From Kitasatospora sp. NBC_01246 (lineage in GTDB: Bacteria > Actinomycetota > Actinomycetes > Streptomycetales > Streptomycetaceae), in assembly GCF_036226505.1 (NCBI RefSeq), contig NZ_CP108484.1, positions 3,472,001 to 3,536,000 of the forward strand: 64,000 bases of DNA, in the 5' to 3' direction. The notes below the pieces were generated by a model. That model searched no databases and had not been told where the DNA came from. It was given only the letters and a program-made list of their open reading frames with translations. Shown piece by piece: positions 33,970 to 42,832 of this stretch (position 1 is its first letter; every line of letters begins with the position of its first letter). The translations under genes were made by a program, and so were the position numbers.

Positions 33970-35136
33970 TCACGGCAGGTTGCGGGCCATGACGATCCGC
34001 TGGACCTGGTTGGTGCCCTCGTAGATCTGCGTGATCTTCGCGTCCCGCATCATCCGCTCCACCGGGTAGTCCCGCGTGTACCCGTACCCACCCAGCAACT
34101 GCACCGCGTCCGTCGTGATCTCCATCGCCGCGTCCGACGCGAAACACTTCGCCGACGCCCCGAAGAACGTCAGATCCGCGTCCCCCCGCTGCGACTTCGC
34201 CGCCGCCGCGTACGTCAACTGCCGCGCCGCCTCCAGCTTCATCGCCATGTCCGCCAACATGAACTGCACACCCTGGAAATCACCGATCGGCTTCCCGAAC
34301 TGCCGACGCTCCCGCACATACCCCTTCGCGTAGTCCAACGCCCCCTGCGCGATCCCCACCGCCTGCGCCGCGATCGTCACCCGCGTGTGGTCCAGCGTCC
34401 GCATCGCCGTCGCGAACCCCGACCCCTCCGCACCGATCATCCGATCCGCCGGAATCCGCACATCGTCGAAGTACACCTCACGCGTCGGCGACCCCTTGAT
34501 CCCCAACTTCCGCTCCGGCGCCCCGAACGACACCCCCTCATCACCCTTCTCCACCACGAACGCCGAGATCCCCTTCGACCGAAGCTCCGGATCCGTCACC
34601 GCCATCACCGTGTAGAACTCCGACACCCCCGCGTTCGTGATCCAGCGCTTCACCCCGTTCAGCACCCAGAAATCACCGTCCCGCACCGCACGCGTACGCA
34701 TCCCCGCCGCGTCCGAACCCGCCTCCGGCTCCGACAGGCAGTACGAGAACATCCCCTCACCCCGCGCCAGCGCCCCCAGGTACTTCGCCTTCAACTCCTC
34801 CGACCCCGCCAACTGCACCGGCAACGACCCCAGCTTGTTCACCGCCGGGATCAACGACGACGAGGCACACACCCGCGCCACCTCCTCGATCACGATCACC
34901 GTCGCCAGCGCGTCCGCCCCCGCACCACCGAACTCCTCCGGCACGTGCACCGCGTGCAGGTCGTTGCCCCGCAACGCGTCCAACGCCTCCCGCGGGAACC
35001 GACCCTCCTCGTCCACCTCCGCCGCGAACGGAGCGATCTTCGCCTCGGCCAGCGAACGCACCGCCTCACGCAGCATCTCGTGCTCCTCGGAGATCCGGAA
35101 GAGATCGAAGTCCGCCGACCCTGCGCTGCCCGCCAT
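33970..35136 (-). CDS. Acyl-CoA dehydrogenase
   Basis: A 388-residue FAD enzyme that introduces the alpha,beta double bond into acyl-CoA. Conserved blocks are all present: the FAD-contact YCLSEPEAGSDAAGMRTRA and VKRWITNAGVSEFYTVMA, the substrate loop GIKGSPTREVYFDDVRIP, the RRQFGKPIGDFQGVQFMLADMAM helix, and the catalytic Glu in ITQIYEGTNQVQRIVMARNL. Codon choice is odd: most codons end in G (GCG, CGG, ACG, GGG, CTG), whereas neighbours favour C-ending codons. As a result the + strand is strikingly C-rich in its third positions and stays open almost throughout. The annotation as a short-chain (butyryl/isobutyryl) type is likely but not certain. ATG start. Confidence 0.95.
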   Translation of the reverse strand: MAGSAGSADFDLFRISEEHEMLREAVRSLAEAKIAPFAAEVDEEGRFPREALDALRGNDLHAVHVPEEFGGAGADALATVIVIEEVARVCASSSLIPAVNKLGSLPVQLAGSEELKAKYLGALARGEGMFSYCLSEPEAGSDAAGMRTRAVRDGDFWVLNGVKRWITNAGVSEFYTVMAVTDPELRSKGISAFVVEKGDEGVSFGAPERKLGIKGSPTREVYFDDVRIPADRMIGAEGSGFATAMRTLDHTRVTIAAQAVGIAQGALDYAKGYVRERRQFGKPIGDFQGVQFMLADMAMKLEAARQLTYAAAAKSQRGDADLTFFGASAKCFASDAAMEITTDAVQLLGGYGYTRDYPVERMMRDAKITQIYEGTNQVQRIVMARNLP

Positions 35137-35210
35137 GATGCCTGCCTCGCCGCTCAGTTGTTAGTTACCGTTAAGTAGATCCTAGGGCTCCGACCTGCGG
35201 CTGCCTAGGT

Positions 35211-36518
35211 TCAGTCGACGTCGGACCCGAGGGTGTCGCCGGCCCGGTGCTCCTGGAAGTACTCCGGCATCCGGTCGTTGCGCATCGCCTCCCAGAGCTG
35301 CGCCGCCGGACGCTCGTCCAGCAGCACGACGCTCTGGCCGTCGCGGGTGTCGAAGCCGCCGAACGGCGCGTTCATGAAGCGGACGTCGTCGGCGCGCAGC
35401 GAGCGCAGGCCCCAGGCGAGCTGGAAGAGGTCGGTGTTGGAGAGCCGGTCGTCCACGCTGACCACCTCGCCGACCGACTGCAGCAGGCCGCCGAGGCGGG
35501 ACGGACTGGCCAGCGTGCCGGAGTCCATGACCCGGAGCATCAGCGCGCGCAGGAAGTTCTGCTGGCGCTTGGTGCGGTCGAGGTCCCCGCCGGGCAGACC
35601 GTAGCGCTCACGGACGTACAGCAGCGCCTGGGCGCCGTCCATGTGATGGGTCCCGGCCTCCCAGGCGCGGGCCTCGCCGGCCGCCTCGATGGTGCGCGGA
35701 ATGGTGATGTCCACGCCGCCGACGGCGTCGGTGAGGGCGCGGAAGCCGTTCCAGTCGACCACGGCGAGGTGGTCGATCCGGATGCCGGTGAGGTTCTGCA
35801 CGGTCTCGGTCATCAGGGCCGGGCCGCCCCAGGAGTACGCGGCGTTCAGCTTGGCCTTGCCGTGCCCGGGGACGTCCACCCAGGTGTCGCGGGCCAGCGA
35901 GACCAGCGAGGCGCTGCGGCCGTCCTCGGACAGGTGCAGCAGCATCATGGTGTCGCTGCGGGCCGCGCCCTCCTGCCAGACCGGGGCCGTCGCCCGGCTG
36001 CCGGTGGTCGGCACGTCGGAGCGGGCGTCCAGGCCGACCAGCAGCAGGTTGAGGCCGCTCGCCGGGACGGGCCTCGGCTGGGCGGACTCCGGCGCCGTCG
36101 GGAAGGCGTCCGGGATCCGGGTGACCGAGGAGGCGTAGTGCTCGGCCGCCCAGAAGAGCGCGCCGCCCGTACCGAGGACCACCACCAGCAGCGCGGAGAG
36201 CGTCCAGAGCAGGACGCGGCGGGTGCGACGGCGGCGGGCCGGCGGCTCGGGGCCCCGGTCCGGCCCGGCGGCCTCCGCGCCGCCGGCGCGCGGCCCGAAG
36301 AGGCTGAGCCCCTCCGCCGGCCCGGCGGACCCGTCGGGACGCGGCGGTTCTTCGGTGTGGGGCGCCTCGGCGGCGTGGGGCGGTTCTTCGGCGTGGGGCG
36401 GTTCTTCGGCGTGGGGCGGGCGCGGCGGTTCTTCGGCGTGGGGCGCCTCGGCGGCGTGGGGCGGTTCTTCGGCGTGGGATGTGTCCGGTGTGTCCGTGCT
36501 CTCGGGCTTCGGATCCAT
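35211..36518 (-). CDS. LCP family cell-wall glycopolymer ligase (5) with His-Ala-Glu-Glu-Pro-Pro repeats
   Basis: A 435-residue LCP protein. The cytosolic N-terminus contains imperfect tandem repeats built from PPHAEE and PPHAAEAPHAEE (about 14-55), a linker, and RRRRTRR before a membrane helix at about 101-122. The catalytic domain shows LNLLLVGLDARSD, RSDTMMLLHLS, ASLVSLARDTWVDVP, GIRIDHLAVVDWNGFRALTDAVGGV and ALLYVRERYGLPGGDLDR. One motif differs from the other four: SLARDT replaces the usual SIPRDx, keeping the Arg-Asp. ATG at 36518. It is divergent from the UDP-sugar dehydrogenase with 214 bp between, and lies downstream of the acyl-CoA dehydrogenase only by strand order. Confidence 0.92.
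   Translation of the reverse strand: MDPKPESTDTPDTSHAEEPPHAAEAPHAEEPPRPPHAEEPPHAEEPPHAAEAPHTEEPPRPDGSAGPAEGLSLFGPRAGGAEAAGPDRGPEPPARRRRTRRVLLWTLSALLVVVLGTGGALFWAAEHYASSVTRIPDAFPTAPESAQPRPVPASGLNLLLVGLDARSDVPTTGSRATAPVWQEGAARSDTMMLLHLSEDGRSASLVSLARDTWVDVPGHGKAKLNAAYSWGGPALMTETVQNLTGIRIDHLAVVDWNGFRALTDAVGGVDITIPRTIEAAGEARAWEAGTHHMDGAQALLYVRERYGLPGGDLDRTKRQQNFLRALMLRVMDSGTLASPSRLGGLLQSVGEVVSVDDRLSNTDLFQLAWGLRSLRADDVRFMNAPFGGFDTRDGQSVVLLDERPAAQLWEAMRNDRMPEYFQEHRAGDTLGSDVD
36340..36480. repeat. Imperfect tandem repeat inside the LCP (5) gene
   Basis: The + strand repeats units such as GGCGGTTCTTCGGCGTGG several times. They encode the PPHAEE-type protein repeats. The array is prone to slippage and probably varies in length between strains. 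Confidence 0.8.
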
Positions 36519-36732
36519 GCGCGCATTGTGCCGCCGGTCACAGCGCCCGTGTGGGGGTTCCGCCGGATCGCGCCCGGCGCACACCCGGCGCCCGGCGGCA
36601 GCACCCGGGTGCCCGGAACATCGGCGCAGGCGGGACGGCCTGGGCCGGGTCCGGACGGGCGGATAGCATCGGTGCTCGCACGTCCTGCCCGTCCCACGGC
36701 AGGCAAGGTCGAGATTCCGCAAAGGGGAACCC

Positions 36733-38070
36733 GTGACCCTCCGCATCTCCGTGATCGGCACCGGCTATCTCGGTGCCACCCACGCCGCCGCCATGGCGGA
36801 GTTCGGCTTCGAGGTGCTGGGTCTGGACATCGACCCCGAGAAGATCGCCACGCTGACCGCCGGCCGGGTGCCGATGTACGAGCCGGGCCTGTCCGAGCTG
36901 CTGCTCAAGCACGTGGCGGGCCACGAGGGTTCGACCGGCCGGCTGCGCTTCACCACCTCCGCCCAGGAGGCCGCGGAGTTCGGCGACGTGCACTTCGTCT
37001 GCGTCAACACCCCGCAGCGCAAGGGCGAGTTCGCCGCCGACATGTCCTACGTGGACGCCGCGATCGACGAGCTGGCCCCGCACCTGACCCGGCCGGTGCT
37101 GGTGGTCGGCAAGTCCACCGTGCCGGTCGGCTCCGCGAACCGGCTGGCCGAGCGGCTGGCCGCGCTGGCGCCGGTCGGCGAGGACGCCGAGCTCGCCTGG
37201 AACCCGGAGTTCCTGCGCGAGGGCTTCGCCGTCCAGGACACCCTGCGGCCGGACCGGATCGTGGTCGGCGCCCGCAGCGAGCGCGCCGAGCGGCTGCTGC
37301 GCGAGGTGTACGCCGAGCCGATCGCGGCCGGCGTGCCGTTCGTGGTCACCGACTTCGCCACCGCCGAGCTGGTCAAGGCCGCCGCCAACTCCTTCCTGGC
37401 CACCAAGATCTCGTTCATCAACGCGATGGCCGAGGTCTGCGAGGCGGCCGGAGCCGACGTCACCCTGCTCTCCACCGCGCTCGGCCACGACGACCGGATC
37501 GGCCGCAAGTTCCTCAACGCGGGCCTGGGCTTCGGCGGCGGCTGCCTGCCCAAGGACATCCGCGCGTTCATGGCCCGGGCCGGGGAGCTGGGCGCCGACC
37601 AGGCGCTGGCCTTCCTGCGCGAGGTCGACTCGATCAACATGCGGCGCCGCTCCCGGATGGTCGAGCTGGCCCGCGAGCAGTGCGGCGGCGGCTTCCTCGG
37701 CCGCCGGGTCGCCGTCCTCGGCGCCGCCTTCAAGCCCAACTCCGACGACATCCGGGACTCCCCCGCGCTCAACGTCGCCGCCCAGATCCAGCTCCAGGGC
37801 GCGCAGGTCACGGTGTACGACCCGAAGGCGATGGACAACGCCCGCAAGATGTTCCCGGGCCTCGCCTACGCGCAGTCCCCGCTGGAGGCCGCCGAGGGCG
37901 CGCACGTGGTCCTGCACCTCACCGAGTGGCAGGAGTTCCGCGACCTCGACCCGGCCGAGCTGGGCACGGTGGTCGCCGAGCGCCGCCTGCTGGACGGCCG
38001 CAACGCCCTGGACGCCGACGCCTGGCGCGCCGCCGGCTGGACGTACCGGGCGCTGGGCCGCCCGAGCTGA
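36733..38070 (+). CDS. ugd: UDP-glucose/GDP-mannose dehydrogenase family protein
   Basis: A 445-residue enzyme that oxidises a nucleotide sugar twice to the uronic acid using NAD. The N-terminal Rossmann motif is ISVIGTGYLGATHAAAMAEFG, followed by FVCVNTPQ and VVGKSTVPVGS. The catalytic Cys is residue 271 in GLGFGGGCLPKDIRAF, and the C-terminal domain has VAVLGAAFKPNSDDIRDSPA. It most likely makes UDP-glucuronate for teichuronic-type wall polymers or other glycans; GDP-mannose cannot be excluded. The GTG start has AAAGGGGAA upstream. It is divergent from LCP (5), supporting a shared cell-wall role, and convergent with the CoA-binding protein gene across a perfect terminator. Confidence 0.93.
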   Translation: MTLRISVIGTGYLGATHAAAMAEFGFEVLGLDIDPEKIATLTAGRVPMYEPGLSELLLKHVAGHEGSTGRLRFTTSAQEAAEFGDVHFVCVNTPQRKGEFAADMSYVDAAIDELAPHLTRPVLVVGKSTVPVGSANRLAERLAALAPVGEDAELAWNPEFLREGFAVQDTLRPDRIVVGARSERAERLLREVYAEPIAAGVPFVVTDFATAELVKAAANSFLATKISFINAMAEVCEAAGADVTLLSTALGHDDRIGRKFLNAGLGFGGGCLPKDIRAFMARAGELGADQALAFLREVDSINMRRRSRMVELAREQCGGGFLGRRVAVLGAAFKPNSDDIRDSPALNVAAQIQLQGAQVTVYDPKAMDNARKMFPGLAYAQSPLEAAEGAHVVLHLTEWQEFRDLDPAELGTVVAERRLLDGRNALDADAWRAAGWTYRALGRPS

Positions 38071-38085
38071 CGCGGCACGCGCCGG

Positions 38086-38117
38086 GGCCCGCCGGTCGTT
38101 CCGACGACCGGCGGGCC
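38086..38117. terminator. Bidirectional terminator hairpin
   Basis: A perfect 14-bp stem (GGCCCGCCGGTCGT and its complement) with a TCCG tetraloop lies between two convergent genes, 16 nt after the dehydrogenase stop. Confidence 0.88.
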
Positions 38118-38126
38118 TCGTGCCTG

Positions 38127-38552
38127 CTAACCGAACCGCCCGCCGAGCCCGAGCCGGGGGATCTCGATGGCGGGGCACTTGTCCATCACCATCGCGAGAC
38201 CGGCCGCGCGGGCCCGCTCGTAGGCGGCCTCGTCCACCACGTCGAGCTGGAACCAGACGCCCTTGGCACCGATGGCCACGGCTTCGTCGGCCACCGCGCC
38301 GGCGAGGTCGGACCGGACGAAGGCGTCGACCACGTCGACCTCGAACGGGATGTCCGCCAGCGAGGCGTACCCCTGCTCCCCGTGAACGGTCTCGGCCTTC
38401 GGGTGCACGGGCACGATCCGCTTCCCGAAGCGCTGCAGCACCTCGGCGACGCCGTACGCGGCGCGCCGGCGGTTGGACGACAGGCCGACCACGGCCCAGG
38501 TGTCGCCCAGCTCGGTAAGGATCTTGCGGACCGTCTCCGGGTCGCCGTACAT
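38127..38552 (-). CDS. CoA-binding domain protein (YccU-like)
   Basis: A 141-residue Rossmann-type protein of the CoA_binding_2 family. The nucleotide-binding turn is WAVVGLSSNRRRAAYGVAEVLQRFG, followed by IVPVHPKAETVHGEQGYASLADIP and the strand-loop AKGVWFQLDVVDEAAYERARAAGL with the closing Cys-containing MDKCPAIEIPRL. It is expected to bind CoA or a related nucleotide; no enzymatic activity is known for this small form. ATG at 38552 has GAGGAGG upstream. It lies 102 bp downstream of the dipeptidase gene on the same strand and convergent with the UDP-sugar dehydrogenase. Confidence 0.92.
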   Translation of the reverse strand: MYGDPETVRKILTELGDTWAVVGLSSNRRRAAYGVAEVLQRFGKRIVPVHPKAETVHGEQGYASLADIPFEVDVVDAFVRSDLAGAVADEAVAIGAKGVWFQLDVVDEAAYERARAAGLAMVMDKCPAIEIPRLGLGGRFG

Positions 38553-38654
38553 GCCCTGCCTCCTCGCAGCCGCGGACTCAACCACTGGCAGCACCCCGGT
38601 CCGCCCGGCCATTCCCGGGCGGACCGGGCCGGGAACGGCCGGCCGCGCTGGTGC

Positions 38655-39890
38655 TCAGCCGGCGAGGCCGTCGAGCTGCGCGAGGGTGGCGATGGACGGG
38701 CGGCGGGTGGTCCGCAGCTCACGCGCGACGGCCTCGGCGTCACGCAGCACACGTACCGCGTTGTGCCAGGTGAGCTTCCCGAGGTCGGTCGGCGACCAGC
38801 CCCGGCCGAGCAGTTCGGCGATCAGGTTGGGGTAGCCGGCCACGTCGTCCAGCCCGGCCGGGAGGAACGCCGTGCCGTCGAAGTCGCCGCCGATGCCGAT
38901 GTGGTCGATGCCCGCCACCTCGCGCATGTGGTCGAGGTGGTCGGCGACGGTGGCCGGGGTGGCGACCGGGCGGGGGGTGGCCTGCTCGAAGGCCCGCTGG
39001 CAGGCCATCCCGGCCGGCGTGGTGTCGAGGTGGTCGAAGCCGTGGGCGCGCATGTTCTCGTCCGCGGCGGCGGTCCACTCGATGGCGGCGGGCAGGATGA
39101 ACTTCGGGACGAAGGTGGCCATCGCCACGCCGCCGTTGGCCGCCAGCCGGCCGAGCACGTCGTCCGGGACGTTGCGCGGGTGGTCGCAGACGGCGCGCGC
39201 CGAGGAGTGCGAGAAGAGCACCGGCGCCTCGCTGACCCGCAGCGCGTCGCGCATGGTGTCGGCGGAGACGTGCGAGAGGTCGACCAGTATGCCGAGCCGG
39301 TTCATCTCCCGGACGACCTCCTCGCCGAACCGGGTCAGGCCCCCAGCCGCCGGCTTGTCGGTCGCGGAGTCGGCCCACGGGGTGTTGTCGTTGTGGGTGA
39401 GCGTCAGGTACCGGACGCCGAGCTCGTACAGGGCGCGCAGGGTGGCCAGCGAGGAGTCGATGGAGTGGCCGCCCTCGGCGCCCATCAGGGAGGCGATCCG
39501 GCCGTCGGCGCGGGCGGCCTCCATGTCCTCGGCGGTGAACGCGAGACGGAGCCGGTCGGGGAAGCGGGCGGCCAGGGCCCGGACGAAGTCGATCTGCTCC
39601 AGGGTGGCGCTGACGGCGTGGTCGCCGGCCAGCCGCGAGGGGACGTAGACGGACCAGAACTGCGCGCCGACCCCGCCCGCGGCGAGGCGGGCGAGGTCGG
39701 TGTGCAGCCGTGAACTCTGGTCGGCGGCCAGGTCGAGCGTGTCGAGGTCGTAGCCGACCTGCTCGCGCATCGCCCAGGGGAGGTCGTTGTGGCCGTCCAC
39801 CACGGGGGTGTCGCGGAGGAGGGCGCGGGCACGGTCCAGCAGGGCGGCCGGGTCGGGCTGCTCAGCGGAGTCCAACAGCTCAGAGGTCAT
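38655..39890 (-). CDS. Membrane-dipeptidase family (M19) dipeptidase
   Basis: A 411-residue zinc peptidase of the renal dipeptidase family. The binuclear metal site is seen in [13 protein letters not shown] (HxD), the bridging Glu in [11 protein letters not shown], and the later His ligands in [10 protein letters not shown] and [20 protein letters not shown] near 332 is also conserved. No signal peptide is present, so the enzyme is probably cytosolic and hydrolyses dipeptides including those with D-residues. The ATG start lies 23 bp after the purE stop, and the purK-purE-dipeptidase order indicates one transcript. The link with purine synthesis is a positional habit of this genus rather than a known pathway. 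Confidence 0.94.
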   Translation of the reverse strand: MTSELLDSAEQPDPAALLDRARALLRDTPVVDGHNDLPWAMREQVGYDLDTLDLAADQSSRLHTDLARLAAGGVGAQFWSVYVPSRLAGDHAVSATLEQIDFVRALAARFPDRLRLAFTAEDMEAARADGRIASLMGAEGGHSIDSSLATLRALYELGVRYLTLTHNDNTPWADSATDKPAAGGLTRFGEEVVREMNRLGILVDLSHVSADTMRDALRVSEAPVLFSHSSARAVCDHPRNVPDDVLGRLAANGGVAMATFVPKFILPAAIEWTAAADENMRAHGFDHLDTTPAGMACQRAFEQATPRPVATPATVADHLDHMREVAGIDHIGIGGDFDGTAFLPAGLDDVAGYPNLIAELLGRGWSPTDLGKLTWHNAVRVLRDAEAVARELRTTRRPSIATLAQLDGLAG

Positions 39891-39913
39891 ACGAGCTGTT
39901 GTATCCGATATGA

Positions 39914-40450
39914 CTACTTTCCAAAGCCGAAGGAGGCGGAACCCGCCACCTTGGCCCGCAGCTTCTTCCCCTTCTCGGTGGCCTGGCTGTTCAGCTCGGC
40001 CTGGAAGTCGGTCATCTTCTCGGTCAGCTCCGGGTCGAACGCGGCCAGCATCCGCACCGCCAGCAGGCCCGCGTTGCGCGCACCCGCCACCGAGACGGTG
40101 GCCACCGGCACCCCGGCCGGCATCTGGACGATCGACAGCAGGCTGTCCATGCCGTCCAGGTAGCGCAGCGGCACCGGGACGCCGATGACCGGCAGCGGGG
40201 TGACCGAGGCGAGCATGCCCGGCAGGTGGGCGGCGCCGCCGGCGCCCGCGATGATCGCCTTCAGGCCGCGCCGGTGGGCCTCCTCGCCGTACGCGACCAT
40301 CTCGCGCGGCATCCGGTGCGCGGAGACGACGTCCACCTCGTAGGGGATCTCGAACTCGTCGAGGGCCTGGGCCGCGGCCTCCATGACCGGCCAGTCGGAG
40401 TCCGAGCCCATCACGATGCCGACCAGGGGGCCGTGGGAAGAGGAGGTCAT
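39914..40450 (-). CDS. purE: N5-carboxyaminoimidazole ribonucleotide mutase
   Basis: A 178-residue enzyme of de novo purine synthesis that converts N5-CAIR into CAIR. The conserved substrate-binding segments are [33 protein letters not shown] with the catalytic His, and [28 protein letters not shown]. The octamer-forming class I architecture is expected from the length. ATG start at 40450 overlaps the stop of purK by the sequence ATGA, so the two are translationally coupled. The C-terminal tail ([16 protein letters not shown]) extends a little beyond the E. coli protein. Confidence 0.96.
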   Translation of the reverse strand: MTSSSHGPLVGIVMGSDSDWPVMEAAAQALDEFEIPYEVDVVSAHRMPREMVAYGEEAHRRGLKAIIAGAGGAAHLPGMLASVTPLPVIGVPVPLRYLDGMDSLLSIVQMPAGVPVATVSVAGARNAGLLAVRMLAAFDPELTEKMTDFQAELNSQATEKGKKLRAKVAGSASFGFGK

Positions 40451-41604
40451 TCGGTGATCGTTCCTCGCAGGTAGGCGGCCGCGTGACGGGCGCGCTCGCG
40501 GACGTCGTCGAGGTCGTCCCCGAAGACGTTGACGTGACCGACCTTGCGGCCGGGCTTCACGTCCTTCCCGTACATGTGGATCCGCAGGCCGGGGTCACGG
40601 GCCATGCAGTGCAGGAAGGCGTGGTACATGTCCGGGTAGTCGCCGCCGAGCACGTTGACCATGACGGTCCACTTGGCGCGCGGCCGGGGGTCGCCGAGCG
40701 GCAGGTCGAGCACGGCCCGCAGGTGGTTCTCGAACTGGGAGGTGACGGCGCCGTCCTGGGACCAGTGCCCGGAGTTGTGCGGGCGCATGGCCAGCTCGTT
40801 GACCAGGATCCGGCCGTCCCGGGTCTGGAACAGCTCGACCGCCAGGTGGCCGGTGATGTCCAGCTCGCCGGCGATCCGCAGGGCCAGCTGCTGGGCCTCG
40901 TCGGACAGCGCCGGGTCGAGGTCCGGCGCCGGGGCGGTCACCTCGGCGCAGACGCCGTTCTCCTGGACGCTCTCCACCACCGGGTAGGCGACGGCCTGGC
41001 CGCTGGGCGAGCGGACCACGTTGGCGGCCAGCTCGCGGACGAAGTCCACCTTCTCCTCGGCCAGCACGGGGACGCCGGCCAGGAACGGCGCGTGCGCCTG
41101 CTCCTCGTCGTCGACGACCCAGACGCCCTTGCCGTCGTAGCCGCCGCGGACGGTCTTGAGGACGACCGGGTAGCCGGCGCCCTCCTCGGCGAAGGCCGTC
41201 ACGTCGGCCGGGCCGGAGACGATCCGGTGCCGGGGGCAGGGCACCCCGATGGAGTCGAGCCTGGCCCGCATCACGCCCTTGTCCTGGGCGTTGACCAGCG
41301 CCTCCGGGCCGGGCCGGACGGCCACGCCGTCGGCTTGCAGGGCCCGCAGGTGCTCGGTCGGCACGTGCTCGTGGTCGAAGGTGATCACATCGCAGCCGGC
41401 CGCGAAGCGGCGCAGCGTGTCGAGGTCGCGGTAGTCGCCGAGGACGGTCTCGGAGACCACCTGCGCGGCGGAGTCCTGGGGCGTGTCGGCGAGGAGTTTG
41501 AACCGGACCCCGAGCGGGATGCCCGCCTGGTGTGCCATCCGGGCCAGCTGCCCGCCGCCGATCATGCCCACTACTGGAAAATTCGCATTGCCCGGGGAAG
41601 TCAC
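40447..41604 (-). CDS. purK: N5-carboxyaminoimidazole ribonucleotide synthase
   Basis: A 385-residue ATP-grasp enzyme that carboxylates AIR to N5-CAIR with bicarbonate and ATP. The N-terminal loop [13 protein letters not shown], the ATP-grasp segment [20 protein letters not shown], the catalytic acidic cluster in [27 protein letters not shown], and the final [10 protein letters not shown] are present. The GTG at 41604 is used because it sits just ahead of the conserved core; an ATG 13 codons... further upstream at about 41637 would lengthen the N-terminus and cannot be excluded. The stop overlaps purE. The gene is divergent from the GtrA gene with 240 bp between. Confidence 0.95.
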   Translation of the reverse strand: MTSPGNANFPVVGMIGGGQLARMAHQAGIPLGVRFKLLADTPQDSAAQVVSETVLGDYRDLDTLRRFAAGCDVITFDHEHVPTEHLRALQADGVAVRPGPEALVNAQDKGVMRARLDSIGVPCPRHRIVSGPADVTAFAEEGAGYPVVLKTVRGGYDGKGVWVVDDEEQAHAPFLAGVPVLAEEKVDFVRELAANVVRSPSGQAVAYPVVESVQENGVCAEVTAPAPDLDPALSDEAQQLALRIAGELDITGHLAVELFQTRDGRILVNELAMRPHNSGHWSQDGAVTSQFENHLRAVLDLPLGDPRPRAKWTVMVNVLGGDYPDMYHAFLHCMARDPGLRIHMYGKDVKPGRKVGHVNVFGDDLDDVRERARHAAAYLRGTITE

Positions 41605-41844
41605 CCCGCCAGGATATCCGGGCCGGTCGGGGGCCATGGAACCGCCATGGAACCGTACGGCCGGCGGGCACCGTCCCAGGGAGCGAGGAGCCCTGGGGGC
41701 TGAGCCGATCGGCGGAACCGGGTAGCCTGGACCGCTAGGTCCTGGTACGCGTGGTCCGATCATGTGCGTGCACGCAGGGCTCAAGGGGCCAGCCGCGCAT
41801 CCGCTCCGGGCCCCCTCGTCCGCAGCACATGGAGGCAGCCCGGT

Positions 41845-42384
41845 ATGGCGACGACCGCAGCGTCGAACCCCCCGCTGACGCAGAGACTGCGCGGTCTGTC
41901 GGGCGAGGTGGTGAAGTTCGGCATCGTCGGCCTGAGCGGTGTGGTGGTCAACTTCGCCGTCTTCTGGATCTGCATCAACGGGTTCCACCTGGCCTCGCTG
42001 CGGTCCAACATCGCCGCCACCCTGGTGGCCATCGCGACCAACTACCTCGGCTACCGCTACTGGCTGTACCGGGACCGCGACGCCGCCTCGCGCAAGCGCG
42101 AGATCACGCTGTTCCTGCTGTTCAGCGGCGCCGGGATGCTGATCGAGACCGGGGTGCTGGGCTTCTCGGTCTACGTGCTCGGCCTGGACTCGCACTTCGA
42201 GCAGCTGGCCGCCAAGGTGGCCGGCCTCGCGGTGGCCACGGTGTTCCGCTTCGTCTCCTACCGGACGTGGGTCTTCACGGCCGTCCCGGAGACCGGCGCC
42301 GAGCCCGCCCCGGCGGCCGAGGTCGTCGCGCAGGCCGAGCTGGTGCTCGCCGCCGAGGAGATCCGGTACGCCAAGGCCGAATAG
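41845..42384 (+). CDS. GtrA family membrane protein
   Basis: A 179-residue protein with four predicted membrane helices (about 20-40, 48-68, 82-104 and 112-132). The first helix starts GEVVKFGIVGLSGVVVNFAVFW and the motif TNYLGYRYWLYRDRD follows the second, both typical of GtrA. Such proteins help flip or transfer lipid-linked sugars such as polyprenyl-phosphate glucose during surface-polymer modification; in mycobacteria a relative supports arabinogalactan synthesis. The ATG has GGAGG 9 nt upstream. The acidic C-terminal tail (about 150-179) is cytosolic. Its presence fits the wall-polymer genes elsewhere in the window, but it is not in an operon with them. Confidence 0.9.
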   Translation: MATTAASNPPLTQRLRGLSGEVVKFGIVGLSGVVVNFAVFWICINGFHLASLRSNIAATLVAIATNYLGYRYWLYRDRDAASRKREITLFLLFSGAGMLIETGVLGFSVYVLGLDSHFEQLAAKVAGLAVATVFRFVSYRTWVFTAVPETGAEPAPAAEVVAQAELVLAAEEIRYAKAE

Positions 42385-42398
42385 GCCCACCCCCTTGC

Positions 42399-42416
42399 CC
42401 CGCCCGCTCGGGCGGG
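42399..42416 (+). terminator. Compact hairpin after the GtrA gene
   Basis: CCCGCCCG and CGGGCGGG form an 8-bp stem 15 nt downstream of the GtrA stop. The two-nucleotide centre means a few inner pairs must open, and the following gene begins only 72 bp later, so read-through is likely. Confidence 0.45.
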
Positions 42417-42487
42417 AGGACAGTGGTGACCGAGGGCGAGCACGGCCGGCGAACGATCGAGGCCCGGGGGATCCCAGGAGGCTCGCC

Positions 42488-42784
42488 ATGGCGTTCGTCC
42501 AGATCATCGACTGCAAGACCGACAAGGTGGACGACCTCAACCGGCTGATGGACAGCTGGGCCGAACAGACCGAGGGCCGGCGGACGGTCGGACACGCGAT
42601 GGTCGGCGCCGACCGCGCGGACCCGCGGCACCTGGTGGAGATCGTCGAGTTCGCCTCCTACGAGGACGCGATGAAGAACTCCGCGCTGCCGGAGACCGAC
42701 CGGATCTTCCGGGAGATGGTCGCGCTCTGCGACGAGCCGCCGACCTTCACGGACCTGGACGTGGTCCGCGACACCCGGTTCTGA
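42488..42784 (+). CDS. Small dimeric alpha/beta-barrel-like protein
   Basis: A 98-residue protein that I do not recognise as a named family. Its pattern (strand AFVQIIDCKTD, helix KVDDLNRLMDSWAEQTEG, strand VGHAMVGADRADPRHLVEIVEFASYEDAMKNS) is that of the ferredoxin-like dimeric barrels that include antibiotic-biosynthesis monooxygenases. No cofactor is needed in that group and many members are heme- or quinone-related. ATG at 42488 has AGGAGG 6 nt upstream, a strong start. It lies 103 bp downstream of GtrA and is convergent with the histidine kinase gene. Function unknown. Confidence 0.82.
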   Translation: MAFVQIIDCKTDKVDDLNRLMDSWAEQTEGRRTVGHAMVGADRADPRHLVEIVEFASYEDAMKNSALPETDRIFREMVALCDEPPTFTDLDVVRDTRF

Positions 42785-42832
42785 GAGCACCGCAGGGGCC
42801 GGACCGGGAGCGCCGCGCGAAGGACCTGCCGC

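Noticed and set aside
33886..35178. A 430-codon frame on the + strand opposite the acyl-CoA dehydrogenase
   Set aside because: The translation is almost only Arg, Pro, Leu and His and reflects the G-ending codons of the real gene.
35247..39713. A 1488-codon + strand frame
   Set aside because: It crosses LCP (5), the UDP-sugar dehydrogenase in the wrong frame and the dipeptidase; no domain and repetitive composition.
39886..39914. Inverted repeat GTCATA-N17-TATGAC at the purE/dipeptidase junction
   Set aside because: Arms of six bases with a wide spacer at an intergenic junction of 23 bp are weak; the left arm is part of the dipeptidase start codon.
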